Shown here one piece after another: positions 1 to 11,559 of a DNA stretch of 64,000 bases. The notes beneath the pieces were generated by a model that saw only the letters and a program-made list of their open reading frames with translations, made no database searches and was not told where the DNA came from. The DNA is taken from assembly GCA_036927565.1 (NCBI GenBank), contig JAYESD010000009.1, forward strand, positions 151,922,929 to 151,986,928, read 5' to 3'. Every line of letters begins with the position of its first letter. The stretch's first letter is position 1. The DNA is from Tuctoria greenei. Its lineage: Eukaryota; Streptophyta; Magnoliopsida; Poales; Poaceae. Made by a program: the position numbers and the translations under genes.

Positions 1-33
1 CCTAGGGCCCTCAAAATCCGAGAGCCGGCCCTG
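1..33 (-). mobile_element. Terminal end of a hAT-like DNA transposon (cut by window edge)
   Basis: Read on the minus strand, the first 33 bases begin CAGGGCCGGC at base 33 and run off the window. Many plant hAT transposons start with CAG followed by a GGCCGGC-rich terminal repeat. The Copia-1 reverse transcriptase frame is continuous up to base 34 and stops being recognisable beyond it, so this is an insertion boundary inside that element. The 8 bases at 34-41 (aagaggtc) would be the target duplication. Only one end is visible, so the assignment is tentative. Confidence 0.4.
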
Positions 34-2513
34 AAGAGGTCCTTGGTATATTTTTTCTTGATAGATGAAGGTCCCCTCTCGAAGTTGCTTGATTTGAAAT
101 CCAAGGAAGAAGTTAAGCTCTCCAATCATCGACATCTCGAATTCCGTAGACATAATTTTGCTAAACTCATGGCTAAGAGCTTCATTAGTTGAACAAAAAA
201 TAATATCATCGACATAAATTTGACAAACAAATAGTTCTCCATCGATGTCTTTGGTGAAGAGTGTAGTGTCCACCCTCCCGGTCTTGAATCCTTGCATTAA
301 CAAGAAATCTCGTAGTCGTTCATACCACGCTCTAGGTGCTTTCTTGAGCCCGTAGAGTGCCTTGTGCAACCTATACACATGATTAGGATTCCTCGGATTT
401 TCGAACCTGGGAGGTTGTTCAACATAGACAAGCTCGTTAATGTAACCATTAAGAAAGGCACTTTCACATCCATTTGATAAAGCTTTATATTATGATGTGA
501 TGCAAAAGCAAGAAGTATACGGATGGCTTCTAGTCGAGTGACCGGAGCAAATGTTTCCCCAAAGTCTAGTCCTTCAACTTGCGAGAAACCCTTGGCCACA
601 AGTCTTGCCTTGTTGCGGATCACAACACCGTTCTCGTCTTGTTTGTTGCGGTACACCCACTTTGTCCCGATGACGTTCTTGTCCTTGGGTCGCTCCTCCA
701 ACATCCAAACTTCATTGCGGATGAAGTTGTTGAGTTCTTCTTGCATGGCCATTACCCAATTTGGATCTTGGAGTGCTTCCTCAATGTGAGTGGGTTCTAC
801 ATATGAAACAAACGAGTAGTGCTCACAAAACGTAGCGAAATGGCGAGAACGTGTACTTACTCTCTTTGACGGACTTCCAATAATTTGATCAATTAGATGC
901 GCCTTGGAGATGCGTCCATGCCTCATAAGTGGTTGTGAATCACTTGGCGGTGGTGATGCGTGTTGCTCTTCTTGTGGTTAGACTTGATCATGGACTTGTT
1001 CTTATTCTTGATGTTGTGTGGCTTGTGAATTTTGTGTCAGCAATGGATCATCTTTTTCTTCTTCGTCATCTTGAGGTGCCATATATGTGTTGATGTTGGA
1101 ACTTGAAGCTCCCCCTTGATCATGGCTCTCCTCAACTTTAGGCTTGATGTCTCCAATGGTCATGTTCTTCATAGCTTCTCGTAGAGGCTCATCATCTATT
1201 TCAGCATGACCAAAACTCTTCTCTTGGGAGCCATTAGTTTCATCAAACTCAACATCACAACTTTCCTCAACTAAACCGGAGGTTTGGTTGAATAGTTGAT
1301 ATGCTTTTGAGTTTGATGCATAACCAAGAAAGATACCAACATCACATCTTCTTTCAAACTTACCGAGCCTTTTCTTGCGGTAGATATAGCACTTGCACCC
1401 GAAGACTCGAAAATAGGAGATATTGGGCTTTCTCCGAATGAGGAGTTCGTACGGAGTCATTTGAAGTAGTCGATGTAGATAGACCCAATTTGCGGCATGA
1501 CATGCCGTGTTGATTGCTTCGGCCCAATACTTCTCGGACGTGCCATAATCATCAATCATTGCTCGTGCAAGAGTGATGAGAGTCTTGTTTTTCCTTTCAA
1601 TGACACCATTTTTTTAGGAGTGTATGTGGCTGAAAATTCATGTTTCACGCCTTCACGATCACACCACTCCCCAATGTTGTAGTTCTTGAATTCGGTGTTG
1701 TTGTCACTCCGTACCTTGATGATGGGAAGTTGAAATTCCCTTTGAGCACGTTTAGCGAAGTTCTTGAACACTTCCGGAGTTTCACTCTTGTCACCTAGAA
1801 ACAATGTCCAAGCATACCGAGAATAGTCATCAACTATAACAAGACAATAGAGATTACCACCAAGACTTTGATATGTGGACGGTCCGAAGAGGTCCATGTG
1901 GAGCAACTCAAGTGGCTTGGAGGTTGACACCATTGTCTTCATCGGGCGGTGTGAAGCAACTTGTTTCCCGGCTTGACAAGCGCTACAGAGCTTGTTCTTC
2001 TCAAATGTGACATCCTTCACGCCGGTCACCATCCGGAGCTTGAATGACTTCTTGAGCTTGCTCATTCCAATGTGAGCGATGCGTCAATGCCATAGCCAAC
2101 CCAAACTCGTCTTGGTGAAAAGACAAGTGGTCAAGCTAGCATCCTTGTCGGAGAAGTCTACTAAGTAGAGGTGTCCATGCCGAAACCCTTTGAAGATTAG
2201 TTCTTTGCTTATTTCACTAGTCACAACAACATCATTCTTGCCAAAGGTGCATGTTAGTCCAAGATCACATAATTGTGCAATAGAAAGCAAATTGAAACTA
2301 AGTGACTTGACATACAACACATTGGAAATAGATAAATCATGTGAAATTGCAATCTTACCCAACCCAATTACCTTCCCCTTAGAGTTGTCACCGAAGGTGA
2401 CTTGTTCATGATTGTCAGGTTCTCTATGGAGGTGAACATACCATCGTTGCTGGTCATGTGTTGAGTGCACCGCTATCGAGTACCCAATGCTTCCCTCCGG
2501 CTTTGTAGTTCAC
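34..2513 (-). pseudogene. Copia-1 pol (protease, integrase, reverse transcriptase), broken
   Basis: The fragments follow the copia pol order. A protease DSG motif lies near 2480. A GAG-pre-integrase-like block (2084-2470) contains NVLYVKSLSFNLLSIAQLC. The integrase core (1002-2065) has LLHMDLFGP and a later SDNNTEF. The RT part (34-926) has KARLVAKGFSQVEG and, further on, a YVDD-type active site near 200-220. The frame changes at least near 2080, 1560, 1000 and 450. In an active copy this polyprotein would cleave itself, reverse-transcribe the RNA and integrate the cDNA. Here it is a remnant, and RNase H is not in the window. Confidence 0.85.
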
Positions 2514-2530
2514 CTACACACATGAATTCA
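2514..2530 (-). promoter_or_regulatory. Copia-1 gag/pol junction: gag stop, then TGTAG|G opening pol
   Basis: The gag frame ends in TGA (2528-2530). The pol frame is closed upstream by TAG (2514-2516) and open from the next base. The intervening ATTCATGTGTGTAG followed by G resembles a plant 3' splice site. The same arrangement occurs in Copia-B (12283) and Copia-C (53954). Confidence 0.5.
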
Positions 2531-4626
2531 GTTTTTGATTGTAGGCACCCAAGCTAACTTAGGTCCTTGTACGTGTGATACAAGTGTTTTTGGGACCCAA
2601 AGTTGCTTGAGAAGCTTCCCCTTCATGTCCTTGCCAATGAACCTTGTCTTCACCTTGCCATCTACTTTACTCAAGAGATAATAGTGATCATCAAAGGTGG
2701 ACTTGTAGTTAGTAGGCAATTTTGGAGAAGGTCGGTTAGGAAGAGAACACTCCCTTGTATGGTGACCGGTGACCTCGCAATATTGGCAATAAGAACCAAC
2801 TTCCTTGATGAAGCTTGTTTTAAGCTCCGGTGAGGGCACCTTTCCTTTGTTAGGCACCAGGAAGGATCCAAGTCCTCTCTTGTTGAAGGCCTTTGCTTGT
2901 TGGAAGAGGATTTATTTGTCCTTGACTTCTCCCTTAGATAGTCTTGCCACACTAGTGCGGAGACTTTCAATTTCATCCATCAAATACTTTTCCCTAGCAT
3001 TCTCTTTTAAAGGCAAAGACTTATGCAAGACATTAGTGGCATGTGAAACAATGGATACCTTATCATTAAGGGTTTCTTTCTTTATGGTTTTCAATTCCTG
3101 ATCAATGACTTCATAGGCAAGGTTAAGTACTTGATGCTCTTGGATTAACTCATTGTGTTTTCCCAAGAGTGCTTTGTGTGCTAAGTCAAGCTCATGATGA
3201 TCTAGCTTGATTTGAGCCTTATCCTCCTCAACTTGCTTGACATGAGATTTGAGTGTGGCATGTTCCTTAAGTATCCTTTCATACTTGTCAAGCAAATCGA
3301 GGTTAGCACTCTCAAGCTTAGCACGAGCTTGTTCAAGAGTCTTGACCTTACTCTTTTTCCTTTTAATGATAGTGTGGTATTCATTTATCATTGAAGCTAA
3401 GTCATCGGGGGAAAGCTCATCATCGCTAGAGTCATCACATACCTTGGTGTTACCTTTTGCCATGAGGCACATGGGAGGTGAACGAAGAGATGAATCATCA
3501 TTGTCGACAATGGCAAGGCCGACCAAGCTCTCTTCTTCAGCTTCACTCTCTTCATCACTAGATTCTTCGTCGGTGATCCATTCATTTGCCTCACACATGA
3601 ACACCTTTTGTGGACCTTTTATCTTCTTTGGAAAGAGTTTTGCCTTTTTGCCTTTGTCATACTTCTTCTTCCCAAAGAATCTTGGCTTGGTCTTGACCTC
3701 TTCTTCATCATCCTCACTATCCTCAAGCTTGCGATGCTTGCCCTTGTGATTCTCTCTTCTTTTGTCCGGTTTTGGACAATCATAGGAGATGTGGTCTTGA
3801 TCACCACATTTATAGCAGGTCTTGTTGTCATCTTTCCTTGGTAGAAATGCTTTCTTTTTTGGATCAAAGGTGTATCTCTTCTTGGCAATCTTGGAGTTCA
3901 AGCGAGAGAATTTTCTCATCATCTTCATGTTCACTTGAAGCTTGCTCTTCTTCACTTGAACTAGGCTCGATCACTTTCTTTTTCTTGAGGTTTGTTCTCT
4001 TGGTGGAAGCCTTTAGAGCAATTGTCTTTGAAGATGATTCCTCCATCATCCCAAGCACACTCATCTCATGAGCGTGAATCTCTCCAATAAGTTCAGAAAC
4101 TTCAATGTGATCAAGAGATTCCTTTTGAAGCATGGAGTTATGATGTTGTACTTTGGCTTAGGAAGAAGCATAAAAATCTTGTGGTTGATGAGTCCCTTGC
4201 CAAGAGAAGAAATATCAAGAGCATTAATTTCCTCAATAAGAACATTCAAGCGAGAAAACATTTCATTGACATTTTCATGAGGTAGCATTTTGAACTCATC
4301 ATATTTGGCCTTAAGCATGTGATACCTTAGTTCTTTAACACGAGAAGAACCCTCATGAATTTCAATCAAGCAAGCCCAAATTTCACAAGCCTTTTCTTTG
4401 CAAGCAATCCTAGCAAACACATCTTGACTAATGCATTCGTAAATAGCATTTCTAGCCTTGGCATCCCACTTGATTTGATCGCCTATGTAGTTATGCTCAC
4501 CAAGCCCCGCATGGGTCGCTTCCCATACCTCGGGAACAATAGTCTCTAGATAAGCACGCATGCGTGCTTTCAATAGGCAAAGTTCTTTCCCTCGAAGATG
4601 GGAACCGAACCCCCAACCTTGGCCAT
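2528..4626 (-). pseudogene. Copia-1 gag, broken
   Basis: An ATG at 4626 starts MAKVGGSVPIFEGKNFAY. A missing base near 4570 then shifts the frame to KARMRAYLETIVPEVW, the usual start of a Sirevirus gag. The domain order is a UBN2-type gag core (about 4570-4060), an intact CCHC zinc knuckle CYKCGDQDHISYDC (near 3810-3770), an acidic and lysine-rich stretch, and a long coiled coil (about 3400-2950). The tail ends GPKLAWVPTIKN at 2528. Frame changes near 4060, 3900 and 2900 disable it. Gag would form the virus-like particle in the cytoplasm. Confidence 0.8.
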
Positions 4627-4673
4627 TTTGGCTCTCTAGCGGTGAAGCTAGAATGATCCAATGAGCAACCTCG

Positions 4674-4684
4674 CTCTGATACCA
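4674..4684 (-). other. Primer-binding site of Copia-1 (initiator Met tRNA)
   Basis: The minus strand reads TGGTATCAGAG, complementary to the 3' end of plant initiator methionine tRNA. It lies two bases inside the 5' LTR, the normal spacing for copia elements. Confidence 0.85.
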
Positions 4685-4686
4685 AT

Positions 4687-6139
4687 TGTAAGGATCGAAT
4701 GCCCAAGAGGGGGGTGAATTGGGCTTCTTTTTAAAAAAACTAAAGCAATAAAAACTCAACTACTAAAAACACAATTCCCTATGCAAACAACCTATGCATT
4801 CAAGTGAATAATAAGTTTGCAGTATATGAAATGCATAAGTATAACAGGAAAGGAAGAGTATGCAAACTCCCGAGAAGACACGAAGACACGGTGATTTATC
4901 CCGTGGTTCGGCAAGATCATCAAGACCTTCCTACATCCACGTTGTGACACCCGCCAAGGGTGTAGCCACTCCCAAGTCAGCAAGACCAGGGATCTCACTA
5001 AAAGTCTCCGTTCGCCATCTCCGGCAAGGTGGAGCTCAAGCCTTGTACAAGTTTGATCTTCCGGGCTTCCACAATCGACTTGACAAGCTTCGAAAGGATC
5101 TCTCCAATCACCGACTGATACACGGTGAATGCAATCACCAAGAGACACTCCCTTACAGCTCTCGCTAGACTAGAGACTCCAATCACCAAGAATGAAAGCA
5201 CACAAGCATCATCTCTAGTAAGTTCTAGCCTATCTCTTGGTGTACAAGTGGTGTAAATGATGTGGAAGTGGTTGCTCAATGTCTTGAATGCTTGGTAATG
5301 TGTAGAGTAGCTCAGAGCATCAAGACTTGTCGAAATGGCTGGTTGAAGGGGTATAAATAGTCAGCTTCCATGAGATAGCCGTTGGAAAAGTAGGCTGACA
5401 TCACTGTTCTGCAAACACCGGATGATCCGATGTTCTCCCTTCAGCTGTCATCGGTCGAATACAAATTAGCTGAGGTCAATGTGTCAGATATGACCATTGA
5501 TCGACCGATGTTGTATACACATGTACATCGGATAATCCGGTGACACTTGGTCCAGGATGGTCCAGAAATAATGCTTACTGGAGTGATCGACCGATGTGGC
5601 ATATTTGTACATCGGATGGTCCGGTGTTACTTGGTCCAAGGAAATTGCTTACTAGAATGATCGACCGATGTAACACACGCTTCCACATCGAATGATCCGG
5701 TGTATACCCAAGACTGAGGTCTTTTTCTGCTGCAGAGCCAACTCAACTGATGTAGTGTTTTCTGGATACATCAGATGATCTGGTGAGTTGATTTTGTCTG
5801 CTTCGAGTTGTTCTAAGTGATTCTTTTGGAATTTGTCTGAGTGACCTCTTAGACATTTGTTTGAAATGTTCTTCTAATGATGATGAAATCTCGTTTGCTG
5901 TCAATTTTGATGGAATAATTTTGACATATACGTTTTTCCTTTCAGTCTTCATGAGAATCGATTGACCTCGTAAAATAGTTTGTTGAGGGGTCTCCAATTG
6001 TATCCAATGAGCAGTAGATAATATAAATATAGAGTCCATGAGTTATATGAGAGACCTTGAATCCACAAACTTATTAGTGATATCCAACAGTTGTCATTAA
6101 TCACCGAAACCATACCTTATGGGGGCCTAGATGCTTTCA
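4687..6139 (-). repeat. Copia-1 5' LTR (1453 bp)
   Basis: The plus strand begins TGTAAGGATC next to the primer-binding site and ends GATGCTTTCA, so the LTR has TG...CA ends. The tail GGGGGCCTAGATGCTTTCA resembles the ends of the Copia-C family LTRs. It contains a cluster of GGATGATCC-type palindromes (5406-5790). The five bases after the LTR are cacgt. The matching duplication is outside the window. Confidence 0.85.
5406..5790. repeat. Cluster of palindromes with core CGGATGATCCG inside the Copia-1 LTR
   Basis: About five copies of CATCGGATRATCCGGTG or a close variant occur here, near 5410, 5530, 5620, 5690 and 5765. Several are preceded by GATCGACCGATGT. Each copy is a near-perfect inverted repeat. 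Sirevirus LTRs are known for repeated palindromic motifs. This core differs from the CGGACTAGTCCG core used by Copia-C. Confidence 0.8.
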
Positions 6140-6361
6140 CACGTGTCGAGCTCTGACAGTTCCGAGGGCTGGGGAAGGTGCAACGGTCGGGGGTGGTGAG
6201 CCGACACTTGCACGGTTGCACCTATGCTTCGCAATCGCATCCACGTGGACCACGAGGAAATCACACACACATACAATAGTACAACCACTTCTACAGCCTC
6301 TACGGGTTGCTGGCCGGCCACGATTTGGCCTACTTCTCCTTCAGTCCTTACGCGCAAAATC
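6140..6361 (+). pseudogene. 5' remnant of UDP-glucuronate 4-epimerase (GAE) pseudogene
   Basis: Just before the Copia-A insertion the plus strand can be read, with small frame changes, as EEITHTYN, SLYGL and then GHDLAYFSFS. These correspond to the GAE segment holding the EEIAHTYNHIYGL and GRPDMAYF regions, with the stretch between them missing. The remnant continues in the same order after the insertion at 27333. GAE is a Golgi membrane NAD-dependent epimerase that makes UDP-galacturonate for pectin. This copy is clearly dead: internal deletions, no start, and disruption by two retrotransposons. Confidence 0.6.
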
Positions 6362-6455
6362 TGTTAGTAGCTGAATTCTTACTTTCATTGAAAGAGAGGA
6401 TGACACTAGAGAGTTGAGACAATTTTCTTGTTTATTTCTCACACAATATCATGTA
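6362..6455 (-). repeat. Copia-A 3' LTR, outer piece
   Basis: This stretch matches 26984-27077 nearly base for base (TGTTAGTAGCTGAATTCTTA through CACACAATATCATG). It is interrupted by Gypsy-1. The last five bases (atgta) are one copy of the Gypsy-1 target duplication. Confidence 0.85.
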
Positions 6456-7316
6456 TATCGGTACCCTTAAGACCGGGTACCCCAGTATACAAGAAGCTCC
6501 GGGCAGGGCCTCCCCTTTGAGGCGTCCTCCGGAGCTGCCACGCGTCCTTCAGCCCCGGGCCCTTGCTCCCACCAAGGAGGGCTCTGGAGCTGCCACACAC
6601 CCTTTGGCATCGGGCTCTCGCTCCTACCGAGGGGGGCTCCGGAGAAGGAGTGTCTTGCACGACTTGCAATAAGCCATGGGCCCTGAAGAGTAAACGGCGA
6701 TGTGTCATGTCCAGTCGCGCTTTGAAGGAGTGCGCCTTCCCGAGGCGCACGGTGCAGCGCACGCCCCTAGTTAGGTACCACTGCGTCCAATCACATCGCA
6801 GTGAAGGCGCCGCAGGCCTACCCCATTCGCCAAGTGGGTAGTTTACGACGACAAGACGGATGGGATGTTTCCTACCATCATCGACGACTACGCATAGCCA
6901 CCAGTGTTCGACACGGCAAGACGGCAGAACTTCAAGCCACGGTGAGAGGTAGCGTACGAAAGAAGCTTTAGATCTTTAGGATAAGATCGCCTCGGGACTA
7001 CCTGTCGGGCCCCAGGACCCCACTTGTAAGGCATACGACCTTGTCTATAAAAGGCCCAGACCGCCACTGTTACAAAGGATCCAGACCAGACTCAAAATCC
7101 CTGATACATACACACTCGCATACACACTCACCAGACAATACAATCCACCGTGGAGTAGGGTGTTATGCTTCTTGGGGTCCGAACCACGTAAAAACTTCCA
7201 CTGTTTCATACTCTTCCGCTAGAACACTAGTTTGAGGCCTAAGCCACGCCGAACAAGAACCTCTGCGGGCTGCTCCTTAGCAGATCCGGGGGAAGTTTCG
7301 CATTGACCCTTCGACA
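6456..7316 (+). repeat. Gypsy-1 5' LTR
   Basis: The LTR starts tatcggtacc (TGTCGGTACC in the other copy) and ends cccttcgaca. It is colinear with 17788-18650. A TATA box (CTATAAAAGG) lies at 7045-7054. The same box is mutated to CCATAAAAGG in the 3' copy. Confidence 0.85.
7046..7052 (+). promoter_or_regulatory. TATA box of Gypsy-1 LTR
   Basis: TATAAAA lies in a GC-rich part of the LTR, about 265 bp before the LTR end, where an R-region start would be expected. The Gypsy-2 LTR keeps the same box on the minus strand near 42836. Confidence 0.55.
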
Positions 7317-7318
7317 TT

Positions 7319-7336
7319 TGGCGCGCCAAGTAGGGG
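7319..7336 (+). other. Candidate primer-binding site of Gypsy-1
   Basis: TGGCGCGCCAAGTAGGGG starts two bases after the 5' LTR. TGGCGC starts are typical of grass gypsy elements. I did not determine which tRNA it matches. Confidence 0.6.
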
Positions 7337-7445
7337 GTTTTCTCTCTCAAAAAAGTGGTAGCGTTTTCACCACCATGGTGTTCATCAAGTCTACGAGTAG
7401 CAGCAAGATCAAGCCACAAAAGATCGACCATCTCTGACACCACCC

Positions 7446-7900
7446 AGGGGGGCTGCCATCAACGTTTCTACAGCGACGATGGGTGACGCTGGAGCAGCCA
7501 ACTCCGGCACCACCCAAGGGTCTTGCCGTCGACGTTTCTATAACGACGATGGGCAACGCTGGAGCAGCAAGCTCTGGCACTGCACAAGGGGTCTGCCGTC
7601 GACGTTTCTACAGCGACGATGAGTGACGTCGGAGCAGCCAACTCTGGCACCACCCAAGGGGCCTGCCGTCGACATTCTAAAGCTACGATGGGCGACGTCA
7701 GAGCAGCCAGCTTCGACACCACCCAAGGGTCCTGCCGTCGATGTTTCTACAGCAACAATAGGCGACGTTGGAGCAGCCAGCTCCAACACCTCCCAAGGGG
7801 CCCGCCGTCGATGTTTCTTAGCGTTGATAGTGGGCGTCGCCGGAGCATCCAACTCCAAAACCTCCCAGGGGGCCCGTCGTCGACGTTCCGCACATTGAGG
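7446..7900 (+). repeat. 70-bp tandem repeat of Gypsy-1 (about six units)
   Basis: Units carry GCCGTCGACGTTTCTACAGC followed by a GGAGCAGCCAACTCCGGCAC-like segment, spaced about 70 bp apart. The repeat is homologous to the larger array at 59395-61080 in Gypsy-2. The short ORFs crossing it (SGTTQGACRRR-type peptide) follow from the repeat and are not separate genes. Confidence 0.8.
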
Positions 7901-7945
7901 GTGGGCGCAGCCTCATTTCGGTGGCTACCTCGTTGCCATCGCCGC

Positions 7946-9601
7946 TGAAAGTTGCCTAGAGGGGGGGTGAATAGGCTAATCGACCTGAAATGACTTAATA
8001 AAACGAGATCAACACTTAAGGGGGCGGACTAGTCCGGTCTAGGGGCGAACTAGTCTGGTCCACCTGCACGGAAAACCTAAAAAGGGTTTCTAACAAGTTT
8101 TAGTTAGATTTTCGTGATTCAAAAAGTGTTAGGATGATTCAGTGAACCTTAACAAGTTATGTAGCAAGTATGAAGCTAAGGATCACAATGAAACAAGAGC
8201 GATGAACAAAGAAACGATAAAGCTAATCCTAGAAGCAATGTGTGATAAATGAAAGCGAAGTACACACGGGGCACAAGGATTTTATCTCGAGGTTCGATCC
8301 CACACAGAAATCTACGTCCCCGTTGAGGAGTCCACGAAGGACCGGGTTCAACAACCCTTCCCTCACCAAGTTTACCACAAGGGCCTAACTTGGTTCTCCA
8401 CTATCACAAGGGTGAATACAAGATTCGTTGGGGCTTCTCACAATCTGAGGCTCCCACCACAAATATGATTACAAATCACAAAGAACAACTCAAGCCACAG
8501 ATCACAAAGATTCAACAATTGAAAGAGATCAAACCGAGAGCCTAGAGCGGTGTTCTTCCTCTTCTTCACCTCACCAAACCCTAATCGACACAAGAATTAG
8601 TTTTAGAGAGAAGTTAGGTAATAAGGAGGCTTTTGGAGGCTCAAAGTTTGTTGTGGCGGCGCTAGGGTTTGAAAGTTATCAAGAGTTGGTTCAAATGAAC
8701 CCACGGGTCCTCTATTTATAGAGGTTCCCAGCCCATACTGCTGACTTCAGTAGATGGGCGGACTAGTCCGGCCTGAGGCCCAGACTAGTCCGGCCATTGG
8801 GACCACTGACGTCTCTGGCAACTGCCACACTGCGTGACAATCGTCACGCTACCCGCCAAACTTCAAATTCAAACGGTCACGTCATAACGGACTAGTCCGG
8901 TCAACACCGGTGTGTCCGATCTCACACAGAACCTTTTGTTCCGTGTGAAAACGTACTAGTCTGGAGACCACAAACTAGTCTGGCCCACAGGGTGGACTAG
9001 TATGGCCTCCCAGACCTAGTCGCTGAAGTATCCAACTCTCACCAAACCAGACTAGTCCGGCCCCGAGGGCGGACTAGTCCGATCTCAGTCAGGACCTCTT
9101 GGTCCGGACTAAAACGGACAAGTTCGTGGTTTTGGGACTTAGTCCTGAAAACCCACTCCATGACTACCCCGGACTAATCTATCCGACTACGGACTAGTCC
9201 GAAGTCAGTCAGACCCTTCTGGTCCGCCTGAAAACGGATTAGTCGGGCCAGGAGCGAACTAGTCCGGCCACCAGCACGGACTAGTCCAGCCTCTCCTGCC
9301 AGACCACTCCAACACTCTTCTCTCAATAGGTTTTGATCTCTAAACCGCTTTGAGTTCCCAACTTGATCCCAATCCACTTTACGCACACATCCTCATACAC
9401 ATATGGCTAGTCTAAACTCGACACGCTAGAAACCCTAGTTTCTTCTTTTCGAGTCGACATCACCGTTTTCATCCTTCTCCTTTTTGAGGATTTGTGTTTC
9501 CACTTGAGTCCACACATGTGCTTAAGATCACTGAGCTCATTAGTTACTTAATTGTCGTCATCAATCATCCAAAACTCACGGGGGTCCTAGATGCACTTTC
9601 A
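7946..9601 (-). repeat. Sirevirus-family LTR standing alone inside Gypsy-1 (1656 bp)
   Basis: It starts TGAAAGTTGCCTAGAGGGGG and ends GATGCACTTTCA, and it is colinear with the Copia-C LTRs (45986-47535 and 56302-57956). The same TATA-bearing inverted repeat is present near 8710. No internal element sequence follows. The flanks (gccgc and tcctc) do not match, so it is either a solo LTR formed by recombination between two copies or one whose flanks have changed. CGGACTAGTCCG-type palindromes are frequent at 8024-8060 and 8758-9290. Confidence 0.85.
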
Positions 9602-10052
9602 TCCTCCAGCGTCAACTATCTATGCTCCCGCGCTCCGTCGGAGACCCGCCGACGACATCCTACGACTAAGTGGTAGGCGTGCCCAACTAGTTGGCCACAC
9701 CTAACAGGGGGCCTCTAAGGGGTCTCATGGGCCGGATGTCAAGCGGTTTCCCGCCACCACAGCGACAATGACGTCACCAAGGCGTTACGGTAAGTTCGAC
9801 TCGAAGATCCGCTATAAGTTTTATTTTTGGCACGGTGAGAGGTCTAGAGTATGCAATCTGCTTAGTTTGGTCATGCACCCTAAGCGTGTACACTTTGCCT
9901 CCCTAGCGCCACTTCGGTAAAGCTTCACCCTGGACGTAGTGGTAGGATAGTGTTTTTTCTCTGAAAAGGGTGTCATAGCGTCTAGGAGCAGCGCTCGAAG
10001 CAACTAAGCTCCGGTAGGTCCAGTCCAGAGTGTACAACCTGCTTAGCATGGT
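9602..10052 (+). other. Gypsy-1 internal noncoding segment
   Basis: No coding potential is visible. It contains two copies of a dispersed motif (near 9845-9900 and 10025-10052, the latter continued at 16226). The motif has GCTTAG on one side and CTAAGC on the other, followed by TTGCCTCCC or a variant. Confidence 0.6.
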
Positions 10053-11558
10053 TGTAGGATCGAAGAGCATGTGAAAAGCTATCAGAGGGGGGTGAATGGT
10101 ATATTAAAACTTTTTCAGCGGAAGCAATGAAAACCCCTCGGCAGAAAAATGATCTGTTAAATAAATCATATGTGAGACTAATCTAAATGTGTTCCACCAT
10201 GACAAAAGTGATAGATATCAGAGAGAATCAAGTCACGAAGACGACACAACAAGAATCACTCAAATTCGTCGAGAGAAACTTAAGTTACGATCGAAAGATC
10301 GAATAAAGGTCAATCTGTTCTACCCAAGAAAAACAGTTCTGGAACACTGCAAAGAAACTCGTGTAGATCAAAAACCACAAATCCAATGACCGTGAAATTT
10401 TTACAGATGATAGAAAATTAAGTTGTAAAAACAACCCAAAAAGAATAACATCAATCGGATCTGTAAAACTCGAGTTATGATAAAACCACCGAACTAAGAT
10501 AGTGCTGTGGAGAAAACTCGACGAGAAAAACTTGTCTGGAACAAGTCAGACGAATAAGGCACAACAATTACTTTAAGCTACGATCTTTATTCAATAGAAC
10601 ACAAGAGGAACAATCCCAAAGTCGTGCACCATGAACTCTAGCCTCCCTTGCTTATATAACCAGCCCTTAGGCTAACCCAAACCTAACTAGGACTCTAATC
10701 CTACTCAATTCACAAATTGAAACTTTCTATAACTGCTCAAGACTCTTCTATGCGCAGATAGAAGCAATCTTAAGACTTCCAAACACCTTAGGAATGTATC
10801 TCACATTCCTAAAACAACTCAAATTCATGACCCACACGAAATCATATCATAACCAACTCAAAACTTTCCATATTTGAGTCAAACACGACTCAGCCGCAGC
10901 CTAAGTCCATAACCTAGTCGGTTGGACCTTTCAAACCAATTCTTTACATCCACATCTCTTCATCACGCCTCGGAACTATATAGTCACGTCCATGCACTCC
11001 TTGTACACGTGCAAACATCTTCCAACGACGTCCATGATACCTTCATATGCATTGTTCTTGATTCATACATGATGCGCGGCCTCTCGATCAACTCAACCAC
11101 AATTCCTCCCGAACTTGGTTGTTGAACCTCATCTTCTCCCTAAGACTAGTTTAATGGATCCCGTCACCAGCCATGTCTTGAACTCAAGCAACACCTGCAT
11201 ATGAATAAACAACCAATCCGTACAAGCCCAAGTCCGCGACTTAACTAAAATTAGTTCCAAACACAACACCTTACATGAGCACCTCACATAAGCATGTTGC
11301 AAAACCACAGTAAAACGATATCAGCCATATCAACCAAAACGCACCAAAACTTAGCAAATGAATACTAAGCAATCTTTCCATCAATGTAAAGTAAGTACGA
11401 ATCATTGCAAGTTAAAAGCAGAACCACTGCGATCAAGCTCCGAATCTTGCCAAAGCTAACCGGATGTTGAACCGGAGCTTACCAAAGCTAGCAGGACCAA
11501 GCGCCGGAGCTTACCAAAGCTAGCAGGACCTAGCGTCGGAGCTTACCAAAGCTAGCAC
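10053..11558 (-). repeat. Copia-B 3' LTR (inner end deleted)
   Basis: It begins TGTAGGATCGAAG and is colinear with 14629-16120. It ends abruptly inside a 32-bp tandem repeat (CGGAGCTTACCAAAGCTAGC plus spacer, three units at about 11470-11558), where integrase sequence starts. The last roughly 150 bases present in the other LTR are missing. Confidence 0.8.
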
Positions 11559-11559
11559 T

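Larger units (their letters stand above)
34..6139 (-). mobile_element. Copia-1: decayed Sirevirus-like LTR retrotransposon, 3' part outside window
   Basis: The minus-strand order is 5' LTR (4687-6139), tRNA-Met primer-binding site (4674-4684), gag (2528-4626) and pol (34-2513). Reverse transcriptase is cut at base 34. The remaining RT, RNase H and 3' LTR are outside the window or lost. Gag has a long C-terminal coiled-coil half and a separate pol frame, as in Sireviruses. Several frameshifts break both genes, so the copy is dead. It lies against the GAE pseudogene at 6140. Confidence 0.85.

Noticed and set aside
8024..9290. Palindrome series considered as a CRISPR array
   Set aside because: Spacing and orientation are irregular, copies are imperfect, no cas genes exist and the DNA is a plant LTR.
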